The notes under the pieces are model-generated. The model saw only the letters and a program-made list of their open reading frames with translations, was not told the origin of the DNA and ran no database searches. A stretch of DNA of 64,000 nucleotides from assembly GCF_003012745.1 (NCBI RefSeq), contig NZ_PXYK01000003.1, positions 186,001-250,000 of the forward strand, read 5' to 3'. Positions 39,966 to 48,792 of this stretch are shown piece by piece. This DNA is from Kumtagia ephedrae. GTDB taxonomy: Bacteria > Pseudomonadota > Alphaproteobacteria > Rhizobiales > Rhizobiaceae. Position 1 is the stretch's first letter. The number at the start of each line of letters is the position of its first letter. The position numbers and the translations under genes were made by a program.

Positions 39966-40052
39966 TCACGGAAGAACTCCCATAATGAGGGCGCCGATAA
40001 CGGCGAACGCAGCACAAATCATCAGAGCGTTGACTGACCGTGCAAGTCCCAT
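39966..40052 (-). CDS. 28-residue membrane peptide
   Basis: The minus strand from ATG 40052 reads MGLARSVNALMICAAFAVIG then ALIMGVLP and a stop at 39968-39966. GGAGG lies seven bases before the ATG, an excellent ribosome binding site. The peptide has a short positive N-terminus followed by a single hydrophobic helix of about 20 residues, so it should insert in the inner membrane. I recall very similar short peptides in other rhizobial genomes. It is too short for ordinary gene calling and lies between metF and the EamA gene. Confidence 0.65.
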   Translation of the reverse strand: MGLARSVNALMICAAFAVIGALIMGVLP

Positions 40053-40224
40053 GCGATGCCTCCATGAGTAGAGCATGGAGGCGGAATCTAAGCGAGTTTG
40101 CCCGGCAGACAAGCGGAAAACATGCTGCATTGCGGCGGAACTATGGAAAACTCCCGCCGGGTTCGGCCGTTAGCCGTTGAAAAGATTTCGGGAATCCGGT
40201 CTCGCGAAATTGTGGCGGAATTCG

Positions 40225-41157
40225 TCAGGAACGCCGGGTCATGCCGCCGAACAGCCGCCCGTCGATGGTCACCAATCCGGCCGCGATGACCGCCATGCCC
40301 AGAATCTCGACCGGTTCCAGACGCTCGCCGAGGAAGGCGGTGCCGAGAAGGATGGCGCTGACCGGTACGATCAGCGTGACCAGCGAGGCGTTGGTGGCGC
40401 CGGCATCGGCGATCAGGCGGAAATAGAGGATATAGGCGAAGGCCGTCGACACCAGCGCTAGGCCGGCGACGGCGGCCCAGACATGCCCGCCCGCCGAAAA
40501 CAGGTCTTCGTCGCCGCTGACGGCAAGCACGACGGGAAGCATGATGACGGTCGAGGCGGTGAGCTGCGCGGTGGCGACCACCGTCGGCGGCACGCCCTTG
40601 AAGCGCTTGGCCACCATGAGGGCAAAGGCGTAGGAGACGGAGGCGCCGACCAGCGCGAACTTTGCCCAGACAGGGCCGCCCAGTCCGGCGACGAGGCCGG
40701 GGCCGATCATGATGGCGGTGCCGGCGATGCCGAGCAGGATGCCCGCCACCTTGTTCCAGGTGAGCTTCTCGTCCGTCGTCAGGCTGTTGGCGAGCAGCGC
40801 CGTCCAGAACGGCGTGGTGGCGTTGAGCACCGAGGCGAGGCCGGCGCCGAGCTCGGTCTGGCCGGCGAAGATCAGCGAGAACGGGATGACGTTGTTGAGC
40901 AGGGCCAGCAGGAAGAAGCCGGCGGCATAGGGCAGGGCGAGGCGGAAGGAAAGCCCGCGCGCAGCCAGATAGACGTGCAGGGCGATCGCCGCCAGGGCGA
41001 CGCGGAACAGCACCAGCGTCAGCGGCGGGATCTCGGCGACGGCGACGCGGGCGAAGAAGAATGAGCCGCCCCAGATGGCCCCGAGCAGCACCAGCATCGC
41101 CCAGCTTTTCAGCGACATGGATTGGCCCGCGTTCCGGGCAGCATCGAGCGTCGACAT
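40225..41157 (-). CDS. EamA/DMT-family exporter
   Basis: ATG 41157 (MSTLDAARNAGQSMSLKSWA) has GGGAGG five bases upstream and is chosen over the longer frame, giving 310 residues. Ten hydrophobic helices in two repeats are visible, with the EamA repeat starts LVLLGAIWGGSFFFARVAVA and FALVGASVSYAFALMVAKRF and the conserved AAGLVTIDGRLFGG end. DMT proteins export amino acids, nucleobases or drugs across the inner membrane. It is divergent from a decarboxylase-like gene, which may hint at a polyamine or amino-acid link; substrate unknown. Confidence 0.92.
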   Translation of the reverse strand: MSTLDAARNAGQSMSLKSWAMLVLLGAIWGGSFFFARVAVAEIPPLTLVLFRVALAAIALHVYLAARGLSFRLALPYAAGFFLLALLNNVIPFSLIFAGQTELGAGLASVLNATTPFWTALLANSLTTDEKLTWNKVAGILLGIAGTAIMIGPGLVAGLGGPVWAKFALVGASVSYAFALMVAKRFKGVPPTVVATAQLTASTVIMLPVVLAVSGDEDLFSAGGHVWAAVAGLALVSTAFAYILYFRLIADAGATNASLVTLIVPVSAILLGTAFLGERLEPVEILGMAVIAAGLVTIDGRLFGGMTRRS

Positions 41158-41371
41158 CGGAACCTCCCGCTGTGTTTGTAGGCCCGCCATAGAACCGGCG
41201 CGAGGCAGCGGCCACCCGTTTTCCGGTCGCTGGCGCAACGATTGTTCCGCATCGCGGCAGGTTGGCGCGATGGCGTCCGCGCGACCGGCGGAGCGTTCCG
41301 CGCCGATGACCATTTCCCTTCCGTTCGGCCTTGCCCTAAGTATGGGCCGCACCTCGTTCGCCGGAGGCCCG

Positions 41372-42595
41372 ATGCAGAAATTCGACAACGCCACCGAAGC
41401 GGCGCTGGCACTGAGGCCCGACGATCCGGTCTATTGCTTCCGGCCGGACGTGCTGAAGGCCGATGCCCGCCAGTTCATGCAGATGTTTCCGGGCAAGACC
41501 GCCTATGCGGTCAAGACCAATGGCGAACAACTGGTGCTGAAGGCGCTGGTGGAGGCAGGCGTGACCGCCTTCGACGTCGCATCGCCCGGCGAGTTCGCGT
41601 CCGTGAGGGCCGTCTCCGCCGATGCCGAGATGCTCTACATGCACCCGGTCAAGGCACAGTCCGACATAAGGCTGGCGCTGGAGCGTTACGGCATCCGCGT
41701 GATCGCCGTCGACCACGAGGACGAGGTCACCAAGCTGACGCGCGTGGTACGGGCGCTCGACATCGACCCGGGCGCCATCACCGTCTTCGTGCGCATCCAG
41801 ACCAAGGGTTTGGCCGCCTACGAACTATCGAAGAAGTTCGGGGCGGGGCCGGCCTATGCGGTGGAACTCGCCGACCGCCTGAACCGCTACGGCTACAAGG
41901 TGGGACTGTGCTTCCACGTCGGCAGCCAGATCGAGGATCCGGATACCTATGAGCGGGCGCTGGCGTCCGCCGACTGGGTGCGCAACCGGGTCGGCTTCGA
42001 CATTGCCGGGCTCGACGTCGGCGGCGGTTTTCCGGCCGAATACGGCATCGACCCGGCGTCGAAGAAGCCGCCCATGCCGTCGCTCGAACATCTCATGGCG
42101 CGGCTGCGTGCGGACCTAAGGGAGTGGCAGTTCGACACGCTGCCGCTGGTGGCGGAGCCGGGGCGGGTCATCGTGGCGCGCGCCTTCTCGCTGATCGTGC
42201 GCGTGCTGCTGCGCAAGGGCAGGCGGCTCTACATCAACGACGGCATCTGGGCCTCGCTGTCGGACTCGTGGACCGGCAAGCTGACGCTGCCGGCGCGCTT
42301 CATCCCCGATCCGGCGATCCGCTCGCGCAACGGCAGCGAGAGCAACATCGTACCGTTCAAGGTGTGCGGCGCCACCTGCGATTCCGTCGACATCCTGTCG
42401 CGCCCGTTCTGGCTGCCGGAGACGGTCGACACCGGCGACTGGATCGAGATCGGCCATATCGGCGCCTATTCGCTGTCGCTGCGGACGCGCTTCAACGGCT
42501 TCTATCCCGACACCTTCGTCGAGGTGACGACGCCCTTCGAGGAAGGCGTGGCGCCGCAGGGGTTCGCCAGCGTCGAGACGATGGCGGCGGAATGA
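41372..42595 (+). CDS. Fold-type III PLP decarboxylase (ornithine/lysine/arginine type)
   Basis: ATG 41372 (MQKFDNATEAALALRPDDP) has GGAGG directly upstream and gives 407 residues. PLP lysine is in KTAYAVKTNGEQLVLKAL; further motifs are GVTAFDVASPGEFASVRAV, LCFHVGSQIED, LDVGGGFPAEYG and EPGRVIVARAF, as in ornithine/diaminopimelate-type decarboxylases of the alanine-racemase fold. The C-terminal FKVCGATCDSVDIL is the active-site cysteine/aspartate region. The family would make putrescine or cadaverine; specificity cannot be fixed. It overlaps the following 35-codon frame by four bases. Confidence 0.9.
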   Translation: MQKFDNATEAALALRPDDPVYCFRPDVLKADARQFMQMFPGKTAYAVKTNGEQLVLKALVEAGVTAFDVASPGEFASVRAVSADAEMLYMHPVKAQSDIRLALERYGIRVIAVDHEDEVTKLTRVVRALDIDPGAITVFVRIQTKGLAAYELSKKFGAGPAYAVELADRLNRYGYKVGLCFHVGSQIEDPDTYERALASADWVRNRVGFDIAGLDVGGGFPAEYGIDPASKKPPMPSLEHLMARLRADLREWQFDTLPLVAEPGRVIVARAFSLIVRVLLRKGRRLYINDGIWASLSDSWTGKLTLPARFIPDPAIRSRNGSESNIVPFKVCGATCDSVDILSRPFWLPETVDTGDWIEIGHIGAYSLSLRTRFNGFYPDTFVEVTTPFEEGVAPQGFASVETMAAE

Positions 42596-42699
42596 GGGAG
42601 ACAGTCGCGCTGCCACGGATAACTGTGCCGGTCGATCTTGGCCCAATCGATCCACACTTCTACGTCAAGGCTATCTGGGGCCAGGGGGAGTATCGGTGA
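42592..42699 (+). CDS. Possible 35-residue coupled ORF
   Basis: The frame starts with ATG 42592, overlapping the decarboxylase stop by four bases, and stops at TGA 42697-42699, overlapping the next gene's GTG start by four bases. The product (MRETVALPRITVPVDLGPID, then PHFYVKAIWGQGEYR) is short and proline-rich. Overlaps on both sides suggest coupled translation along the message; otherwise it may be chance. I recognise no family. Confidence 0.35.
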   Translation: MRETVALPRITVPVDLGPIDPHFYVKAIWGQGEYR

Positions 42700-43070
42700 A
42701 CGTGCGCGTGCTATCGAAGCTGCTGGTTCTCTTCATTGCTATCGCTCAAACCCTGCTGCTTTCCACGGTAGCGGAAGCTAAAGCCACGAGATGGATTCGG
42801 CTGGACAGGGTTGCTGCATTCTCGAAGAATATGAGGTCGTTCGGACATCACGGCCTCGTCACCGGAGTGGAATGCGGCATGATAAACCGCCGCCCCTCGG
42901 TGAGGTTTACATACGAGTTCGTCGATAAACCGGTTTTCTACAGATATGCTTGGTCGATCACCGGCGAAGAGGAGTTCAGGCGGCGGGCAAGGAAGGCCTT
43001 CAAGCCGGACGTGAAGGTACTTACCTGCAGCATTGGGGAGTTCCACTACGGAACTCAGAACTTAAGGTAG
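42696..43070 (+). CDS. Hypothetical exported protein
   Basis: The protein has 124 residues starting with GTG 42696, preceded by GGGGGAG. A signal peptide is clear (SKLLVLFIAIAQTLLLSTVAEAKA), followed by a 95-residue basic domain with two cysteines (VECGMINRRPS and VLTCSIGEFHY) that could form a disulfide. It is somewhat less GC-rich than its neighbours, which hints at acquisition. No family is recognised. It probably follows the decarboxylase gene on the same transcript. Confidence 0.6.
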   Translation: MNVRVLSKLLVLFIAIAQTLLLSTVAEAKATRWIRLDRVAAFSKNMRSFGHHGLVTGVECGMINRRPSVRFTYEFVDKPVFYRYAWSITGEEEFRRRARKAFKPDVKVLTCSIGEFHYGTQNLR

Positions 43071-43155
43071 CGTAAGACCGAATCTCGGTTGCCGGGTTGG
43101 CTCGTGGTCGCGGCGGGCAGGCGAATGAGTGCCGCCATGACGAGCAGGCGCACCC

Positions 43156-44334
43156 TCACATCATCCCCAGCAGCGCCGGGGTCGGCCAGCCGTCGACCGG
43201 CAGGCCGAGCTTGATCTGCTCCTGGCGCACCGCCTCGCGGGTGCCGGCGCCCAGAATGCCGTCGATGCCGCCGACGTCGTAGCCCTTGTCGGCGAGCTTC
43301 TGCTGGAGCTGCTTCATGGTGTCGCCGATGAGGCCCGGCTCGGGGTTGCGCTTGTCGTAGGCGGGAGCGCCGGCCAGCCGGGTGGCGAGCACCGCGGCGG
43401 TGAGCGTGTAGGTGGCCGACTGGTTCCAGTGCAGGTAGATGTCGTAATTGTCGTAGCTCAGGAAGGCCGGGCCCTTGCGGCCCATCGGCAGGACGACGCC
43501 GGCATTGAGCCCGTGGTCCTCGAGCGGCGAGCCGTCGCGTTTGGTGACGCCCCAGTCGCTCCACTGCGCGACCGGCAGCTTGTTGGTGCGGCCGGTCTGG
43601 TCCCACGGCATGTCGTCGGGCACGCGTATCTCGACCAGCCAGGGCTGGCCGGCCTTCCAGCCGCGGTGCCGGATCTTGTTGGCGGTGGTCATGATCACGT
43701 CCGGCGCGCTGCCGCGCAGGTCGACGATGCCGTCGCCGTCGCCGTCGATGCCGCGCAGGAGATAGTCGGTGGGCAGGATCTGGGTCTGGCCGATCTCGCC
43801 GGCCCAGGCGCCCTTGACGTCGGCCGGCAGCATGCCGCGGTCGATCAGCGTCAACAGCGGCACGAGCTGCGGGCGGAAGAGCTGCGGCCGGCGGCAGTCA
43901 TGTGCCAGCGTGACCAGCGCGTTCAGCGTGCCGAAATCGCCCTGCACGGCGCCGAAATCGGTCTCCAGCGCCCAGAAGGCGGCGACCACCGGTCCGGGCA
44001 CGCCGAACTCCCGCTCGGCGCGGGCGAAGACGTCGGCGTATTTCTTCAGATTGGCCGCACCCTGCTTCAGCCGGTAGTCCGAGATCATGCGCGAGGAGAA
44101 TTCGATGAAGGTCTGGCTGAACACGCCCTGGGCGCGGTCGCGCGCCAGCACGCGCGTGTCGATGTCGGCTACCGCCAGCGCCGAAAGACCGCGCTCGCCG
44201 ACGCCGGCGGCGCGCGCCTCGTCGGCCACGCCCTTGCGCCATACCTCGAAATCGACGCCGCACTCCTGGGCCTGCGCGGCCGTTGCCGATGCCATCACGG
44301 CAAGAACAGAGAGGGCTTTTACGGAAATCCGCAT
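43156..44334 (-). CDS. Lytic murein transglycosylase (MltB type) with peptidoglycan-binding domain
   Basis: ATG 44334 (MRISVKALSVLAVMASAT) gives 392 residues with a signal peptide ending at AQAQ. The SLT_2 domain shows CGVDFEVWRKGVADEARAAGV, the catalytic glutamate in VVAAFWALETDFGAVQGDFGTL, and GAWAGEIGQTQILPTDYLLRGID. A C-terminal PG_binding_1 domain (TMKQLQQKLADKGYDVGGID then LGAGTREAVRQEQ) anchors it to the wall. It cleaves the glycan strand to anhydro-muropeptides in the periplasm. It lies near a GH25 lysozyme and other wall enzymes; divergent promoters separate it from the decarboxylase group. Confidence 0.94.
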   Translation of the reverse strand: MRISVKALSVLAVMASATAAQAQECGVDFEVWRKGVADEARAAGVGERGLSALAVADIDTRVLARDRAQGVFSQTFIEFSSRMISDYRLKQGAANLKKYADVFARAEREFGVPGPVVAAFWALETDFGAVQGDFGTLNALVTLAHDCRRPQLFRPQLVPLLTLIDRGMLPADVKGAWAGEIGQTQILPTDYLLRGIDGDGDGIVDLRGSAPDVIMTTANKIRHRGWKAGQPWLVEIRVPDDMPWDQTGRTNKLPVAQWSDWGVTKRDGSPLEDHGLNAGVVLPMGRKGPAFLSYDNYDIYLHWNQSATYTLTAAVLATRLAGAPAYDKRNPEPGLIGDTMKQLQQKLADKGYDVGGIDGILGAGTREAVRQEQIKLGLPVDGWPTPALLGMM

Positions 44335-44430
44335 TCGGGGCGTGTCCTGATTGTTTGAGAAGTTTTGTGCTCTGCCCAAGAGTCATGGCGAAAACCGGGC
44401 AGAACGGCAATTTTCGGCGCGCGTCCGGGC

Positions 44431-45252
44431 TCAGCGCGTGTTCTGGGCGAGCCACTTTCTCCACGTGGCATGGCTTCCGTTGAAGACGTTGATGTCGGCG
44501 TTGCCCCTGATGCCCGGCACGACGCCGGTGCCGGTGTATTGCCAGAAGGTGAAGGGGTGGGCGCCGTAACGGTCGGACGGATGGTCGGCCACCGAGCGCA
44601 GCCAGTAGGGATAGCCGGTGAAGGTGGCGAGCCGGTTGTCGTCGAAGAAGTCGATCGAGGTGTAGATGATCGGCTTCCTGCCGTAGTGCTTCTCCACCAT
44701 GGACAGGAAGATGCTCATCTCGCTGCGCACCGTTTCCGCGGGCGGCCGCAGCTTGCAGGTCGGCGAGTGCGGGTTCCATTCCATGTCGAGCACGGGCGGC
44801 AGGGCGGAGCGGTCGCGCGGCACGTTGGCGATGAACCAGCGCGCCTGCTCCGCGGCCGGGCGGCAGAAATAATAGAAATGATAAGCGCCGCGCGGCACGC
44901 CGGCATTCCCCGCGCCGCGCCAGTGCTCGGCGAATCTGTCGTCGAGCCGGTCGCCGCCTTCCGTCGCCTTGATGAACGCGAAGGAGATGCCGGAGGCCTT
45001 GGCCTTGGCCCAGTCGATGCTCGTCTGGTATTTCGACACGTCGGTGCCATGCACCGCATAGTGGAAGGGCGTGCGCGTGCCCCATTGATGCGGGTCGTTG
45101 TCGCCGAAGCGCGGATGCAGCACGGAAGGATCCGTCGCCAGCCTGGCGCCGGCCGGCGGCAGGGCGGCCGCGGTGGACTGCAGGCCAAGGTCGTCCACCG
45201 TGCTGCAGCCGGCAAGCACGCAAGCAAGCACAAGAGCCGCCAGTCGGCGCAT
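44431..45252 (-). CDS. GH25 lysozyme-like lipoprotein
   Basis: ATG 45252 (MRRLAALVLACVLAGCSTVD) has AAGGGGACG upstream and gives 273 residues. The lipobox LAGC predicts lipidation and outer-membrane anchoring. The GH25 domain has the first aspartate in HGTDVSKYQTSIDWAKAK, then FAFIKATEGGDRLDDRF, PPVLDMEWNP with the D-x-E catalytic pair, and FWQYTGTGVVPGI. It should act as a muramidase on peptidoglycan from outside the inner membrane. It is independent of the MltB gene, 96 bases downstream on the same strand. Confidence 0.92.
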   Translation of the reverse strand: MRRLAALVLACVLAGCSTVDDLGLQSTAAALPPAGARLATDPSVLHPRFGDNDPHQWGTRTPFHYAVHGTDVSKYQTSIDWAKAKASGISFAFIKATEGGDRLDDRFAEHWRGAGNAGVPRGAYHFYYFCRPAAEQARWFIANVPRDRSALPPVLDMEWNPHSPTCKLRPPAETVRSEMSIFLSMVEKHYGRKPIIYTSIDFFDDNRLATFTGYPYWLRSVADHPSDRYGAHPFTFWQYTGTGVVPGIRGNADINVFNGSHATWRKWLAQNTR

Positions 45253-45465
45253 CACGTCCCCTTCTTGCCGGCGCGGCGGCAAAGCTGCATCTTCGAGTAG
45301 GCTGGCCCTCCGGCCGACAACGCACTCTCGGGCGCGCCCGCGCCTATGGAGCGGAATAGTCCCCTCCGTGATCGTCGAACATGGTTGATAACCGGTTGAC
45401 GATGCACGAAGGCGAATAAAATCTGCGTGAAGGCATTCGTCAATGGAAACGATGGAAGGGACGGC

Positions 45466-46842
45466 ATGAGGGCGGTGATCAGGAGCGTTGCTGCGGCGGC
45501 CTTGCTTTGCGCGGCCGGGACCGTCGGCTGGTTCGCCATGGTGCCGCCGGAGCTTATCCGGGTCGGCGCCGGCTACAGCGCCAAGATCGTCTGCTCGAAC
45601 GTCTTCCTTGCCGGCCGGGACCCCGATCAGGTGCTTGCCGACGACGTGCAGGCGCCGGGCCATCCGCTGCTGAAGCTGATGCAGGTGAAGGTCGATCGCG
45701 AGGCGCGCATGGTGCGGGCGGGCTTGTTCGGCTTCTGGGGCGCGCGCACGGCGATTGCCCGCGGCGGGCTTGGCTGCACCGTGCTGCCGGAGGGGATCGT
45801 GCCGGCAGCACTCGCCGACCGGCAGGCGGCGATGCCGGTGCCGGCCGCACCGTCGCCGGTGCTGTGGCCGGAGGGCGAGCAGGTCGAGGTCTCGGGAGAT
45901 CAGGCGCTGGCAAAAATCCTCGACGATCTGGCGATGACCGGTCCGGGCATGCGGGCGGTGGTCGTGGTCAGGGACGGCCGCATCGTCGCCGAGCGTTATG
46001 GCGAAGGCTTTTCGGCCGGGACGCGGCTGCTCGGCTGGTCGATGACCAAGACGGTGACGGCGGCGCTCGTCGGCATGCTGGTCAGGGAAGGAAAGCTCTC
46101 CGTCGACAAGAAGCAGCTTTTCCAGGCCTGGCGCGCCGACGGCCGTGCGGACATCACGCTCGCCGAGCTCATGGGCATGTCGAGCGGCCTCGCCTTCAAC
46201 GAGGACTATGGCGACGTGACCGACGTCACCCGCATGCTGTTCCTGGAGAAGGACATGGCGGGTTTCGCCGCGGCCAAGCCGCTGACGGCGCCGGTGGACA
46301 CGGCATTCAGCTATTCCAGTGGTACCACGCTGCTCATTTCGCGTGTCTGGCAGGAGGCGGTCGGCGACCCGCAGGCCGCACTCGCCTGGCCGAGCGAAAA
46401 ACTGTTCGGGCCACTCGGCATGGCGAGCGCGGTGCTTGAGCCGGATGCGGCGGGAACGCTGGTCGGGTCGTCCTATCTCTATGCGACGGCGCGCGACTGG
46501 GCGCGCTTCGGCCAGTTCCTGCTGCAGGACGGGGAATGGAACGGCGAGCCGGTCCTACCGGCCGGCTACGCCGCATGGATGCGCGAGCCCGTGGCCGCCT
46601 CGGACGGCAGCTATGGGCGGGGCCAGCTCTGGCTGCGCGGACCAAGAAGCACGAAGGCGCAAGACGTCGCGCTCGGCGTGCCCGGCGACACGTTCTGGCT
46701 GATCGGCCATGACGGCCAGTCGACGGCGATCATCCCCTCACTCAGGCTGGTCGTGGTGCGCATGGGCCTGACCCCGGAGCGGCTCGGCTACAAGCCGCAG
46801 GCGATGGTCGGCGCTCTGGCGAAGGTTTTGGGTCAGGACTGA
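45466..46842 (+). CDS. Beta-lactamase-family serine hydrolase
   Basis: ATG 45466 (MRAVIRSVAAAALLCAAG) with GGAAGGG is preferred over GTG 45427, giving 458 residues. A signal peptide or membrane anchor occupies the first 25 residues. The class C beta-lactamase/esterase fold has the nucleophile S-x-x-K in LLGWSMTKTVTAALVGML, the Y-S-x motif in AFSYSSGTTLL and HDGQS near the end in place of the K-T-G. An N-terminal region of about 140 residues precedes the catalytic domain. Activity could be peptidase, esterase or penicillin-binding; a beta-lactam role is not shown. Its last 10 bases overlap convergent btaB. Confidence 0.88.
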   Translation: MRAVIRSVAAAALLCAAGTVGWFAMVPPELIRVGAGYSAKIVCSNVFLAGRDPDQVLADDVQAPGHPLLKLMQVKVDREARMVRAGLFGFWGARTAIARGGLGCTVLPEGIVPAALADRQAAMPVPAAPSPVLWPEGEQVEVSGDQALAKILDDLAMTGPGMRAVVVVRDGRIVAERYGEGFSAGTRLLGWSMTKTVTAALVGMLVREGKLSVDKKQLFQAWRADGRADITLAELMGMSSGLAFNEDYGDVTDVTRMLFLEKDMAGFAAAKPLTAPVDTAFSYSSGTTLLISRVWQEAVGDPQAALAWPSEKLFGPLGMASAVLEPDAAGTLVGSSYLYATARDWARFGQFLLQDGEWNGEPVLPAGYAAWMREPVAASDGSYGRGQLWLRGPRSTKAQDVALGVPGDTFWLIGHDGQSTAIIPSLRLVVVRMGLTPERLGYKPQAMVGALAKVLGQD

Positions 46843-47501
46843 AGGGCCGGCCGAGGTCCTGCCACGGCGTGCCAGGCATAGCCGCGGTACCAGCGCTCGA
46901 AGCGCAGCGGCCGGCCGGCAGCCCCGGCCTGGCTGCGCAGTTCGGCCTCCAGCGAAGCCCGCGGCGTCACGTGGTACTTTGCCAGCCACGCGTGGAGTGT
47001 ACTGCGGGACCAGCCGGGCAGGCGCTCCTGCTGGCCGAAATCGACGATGTGAAGCGAGCCCTGAGGCGACAGCGCCCGCAGGGCCGCCGCTATCGCCCCT
47101 TCCCAGTCGGGAATCATCGACAGCGCGTAGGAAATGAAGACGCGGTCGAACGTCTCTTCGCCGAACAGTTCCTTTGCGTGGAAGGCGGTGGCGTCGCCGT
47201 GCGTAAGCGTCGTCCGGCCGGCGATGCCTTTTCTCGCGAGATTGCCGGCGGCGGTCTCCAGCATGGCGGCGGAGATGTCGAGTCCGAACAGCCTCGCCTC
47301 CGGGTGGCGCCGGCCGGCGAGGATCAGATTGCGCCCCGTGCCGCAGCCGAGCTCCAGCACGGAGCCGCCTTGCGGCACGCCGAGCCCGGCGATCATTCCG
47401 TCGCGGCCGAGCAGATAGTATTTGCGGGTCAGGTCGTAGACATGGCGCTGCAGCCGGTAGTTCCGGTCCATCAGCGCCGCATGGCCGCCGACGGCGCTCA
47501 T
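46833..47501 (-). CDS. btaB: Diacylglyceryl-homoserine N-methyltransferase BtaB
   Basis: The protein has 222 residues. The opening LMDRNYRLQRHVYDLTRKYYLLGRD is typical of BtaB. The SAM motif is VLELGCGTGRNLILAGRRHP, followed by GLDISAAMLETAAGNLARKG and FISYALSMIPDWEGAIAAAL. BtaB adds three methyl groups to DGHS to make the betaine lipid DGTS. It overlaps btaA by four bases (ATGA), so the two are coupled, and the operon is preceded by PHO-box-like half-sites. Its 3' end overlaps the convergent serine hydrolase by 10 bases. Confidence 0.94.
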   Translation of the reverse strand: MSAVGGHAALMDRNYRLQRHVYDLTRKYYLLGRDGMIAGLGVPQGGSVLELGCGTGRNLILAGRRHPEARLFGLDISAAMLETAAGNLARKGIAGRTTLTHGDATAFHAKELFGEETFDRVFISYALSMIPDWEGAIAAALRALSPQGSLHIVDFGQQERLPGWSRSTLHAWLAKYHVTPRASLEAELRSQAGAAGRPLRFERWYRGYAWHAVAGPRPALQS

Positions 47502-48742
47502 CTGTCCTTCAGCACGTAGAGATGGAAGCCGCCATAGATGGCCGAACGGTCACGCGCCGAAAAGTCCAGCGACTCCTCCTGGCGGTAGTCCCAGTGGTCG
47601 AGGATGCTCTGCGACACTCGGCCGGGGAGAATGCTCGGCTCGGCGGCGGTGCGGAAGATCACGCGGGCGCCGATAGCCGCGGTGCGGATGATCTCGGTCC
47701 AGAGCGTGTTGAGCTGGCCGTCCGTCATCCAGTCCTGCGCGTCGAGCAGCACGTAGCGATCGACGGAGCCGGCCGGCTTTCGCGCCAGGAGCTCGGCGAC
47801 ATTGGCATGGCGGATGCTGACGCTGGGCGCGTTGGCACGGATCGTGGCGTAGCTGGCGCGGTCGAGATAGGCGGGCAGGGCGCCTTCGCCTTCCCGCGGG
47901 TAGCGGCGGGCAAAGGCCTGCCAGGCGAAATAGTTGTCGGCCAGCGGGAAATCGCAGGCGAGCTTTTCCAACCGCGCTTTCAGCACGCTCGCCATGGTGC
48001 CGTCTCCTGACGTCACCAGGGAATCGTATTGCGCCGGCGGGATGCCGAGCCCGAACAGCGACGCCTTCTGCGCCGTCGCCCAGCGCAGCAGCGGTTTTCC
48101 AAAGACCGGCGCCAGCTCGTCTTCAAAAAAGCGGCGCTGCTCGTCGAGGCTCTTCGCTTCGGTCAGCCTGCGGGGGTCGACGCCGTGCAGCCGGGCGGCG
48201 AGATGGCCGGTGGCGATGAACCAGCCGAGCAGGCCGGTGCGGTAGAAATCGCGCTGAAACACGTCGATGCGGCGGCCGCGCAACCGGCGGCGCTCCCAGT
48301 AGCGGCGCGAGCTTTCGTCCAGGTGCGGCGCGATGAAGCGGTCGTAGGCGAGGCTGTTGTGGCGGTTGCCGGGCTCGCCGAAGAAGCGATGGAAATCGGC
48401 GTAGGAGGGCAGGTGGGCGAGCGCCGCGAGCTTGAGGCGGTTGAGGGCGACATGCGCCGGGTTGAGGTCGACCGCCTCGATAGCCGCCGGCGAGCGGGTG
48501 AGATAGGCCAGCACGTTGCAGCCGCCGGAAGCGATGGTGACGACGCGATGGCCTTCGCCCAGCTGCATCGCTTCCATGTCGACGTCCGGGTCCTCCCAGA
48601 TCTGCGGATAGACCAGCCCGGAGAACAGCAACGTGAACAGCCGCTCCGACAGGCCGGCGCGGGAGAGCGCACGGTGCTGGTAGACGGCCTGCTTCAGGCG
48701 CGCATTGCCGCGCAGGAGAGGGGTTGCGGAAGGACCGGTCAT
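47498..48742 (-). CDS. btaA: S-adenosylmethionine:diacylglycerol 3-amino-3-carboxypropyl transferase BtaA
   Basis: ATG 48742 (MTGPSATPLLRGNARLKQAV) gives 414 residues, the family size. The DUF3419 signature is present: LFSGLVYPQIWEDPDVDMEAM, RVVTIASGGCNVLAYL, EAVDLNPAHVALNRLKLAAL, and near the end LDAQDWMTDGQLNTLWTEII. BtaA moves the 3-amino-3-carboxypropyl group of SAM to diacylglycerol. With BtaB it makes phosphorus-free membrane lipid, so that phospholipid phosphate can be recovered under phosphate starvation. The tandem half-sites at 48793-48832 fit PhoB control. Upstream in-frame sequence lacks a better start. Confidence 0.95.
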   Translation of the reverse strand: MTGPSATPLLRGNARLKQAVYQHRALSRAGLSERLFTLLFSGLVYPQIWEDPDVDMEAMQLGEGHRVVTIASGGCNVLAYLTRSPAAIEAVDLNPAHVALNRLKLAALAHLPSYADFHRFFGEPGNRHNSLAYDRFIAPHLDESSRRYWERRRLRGRRIDVFQRDFYRTGLLGWFIATGHLAARLHGVDPRRLTEAKSLDEQRRFFEDELAPVFGKPLLRWATAQKASLFGLGIPPAQYDSLVTSGDGTMASVLKARLEKLACDFPLADNYFAWQAFARRYPREGEGALPAYLDRASYATIRANAPSVSIRHANVAELLARKPAGSVDRYVLLDAQDWMTDGQLNTLWTEIIRTAAIGARVIFRTAAEPSILPGRVSQSILDHWDYRQEESLDFSARDRSAIYGGFHLYVLKDR

Positions 48743-48792
48743 GAGCGGCGCGAATCCCGTTGGCGTATTCCGCAAGCGGGTAGCGCGACGCC

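Noticed and set aside
45466-46842. Beta-lactamase resistance gene
   Set aside because: The fold is beta-lactamase-like, but with an extra N-terminal region and no K-T-G. Family members are mostly esterases or peptidases, so resistance is not supported.
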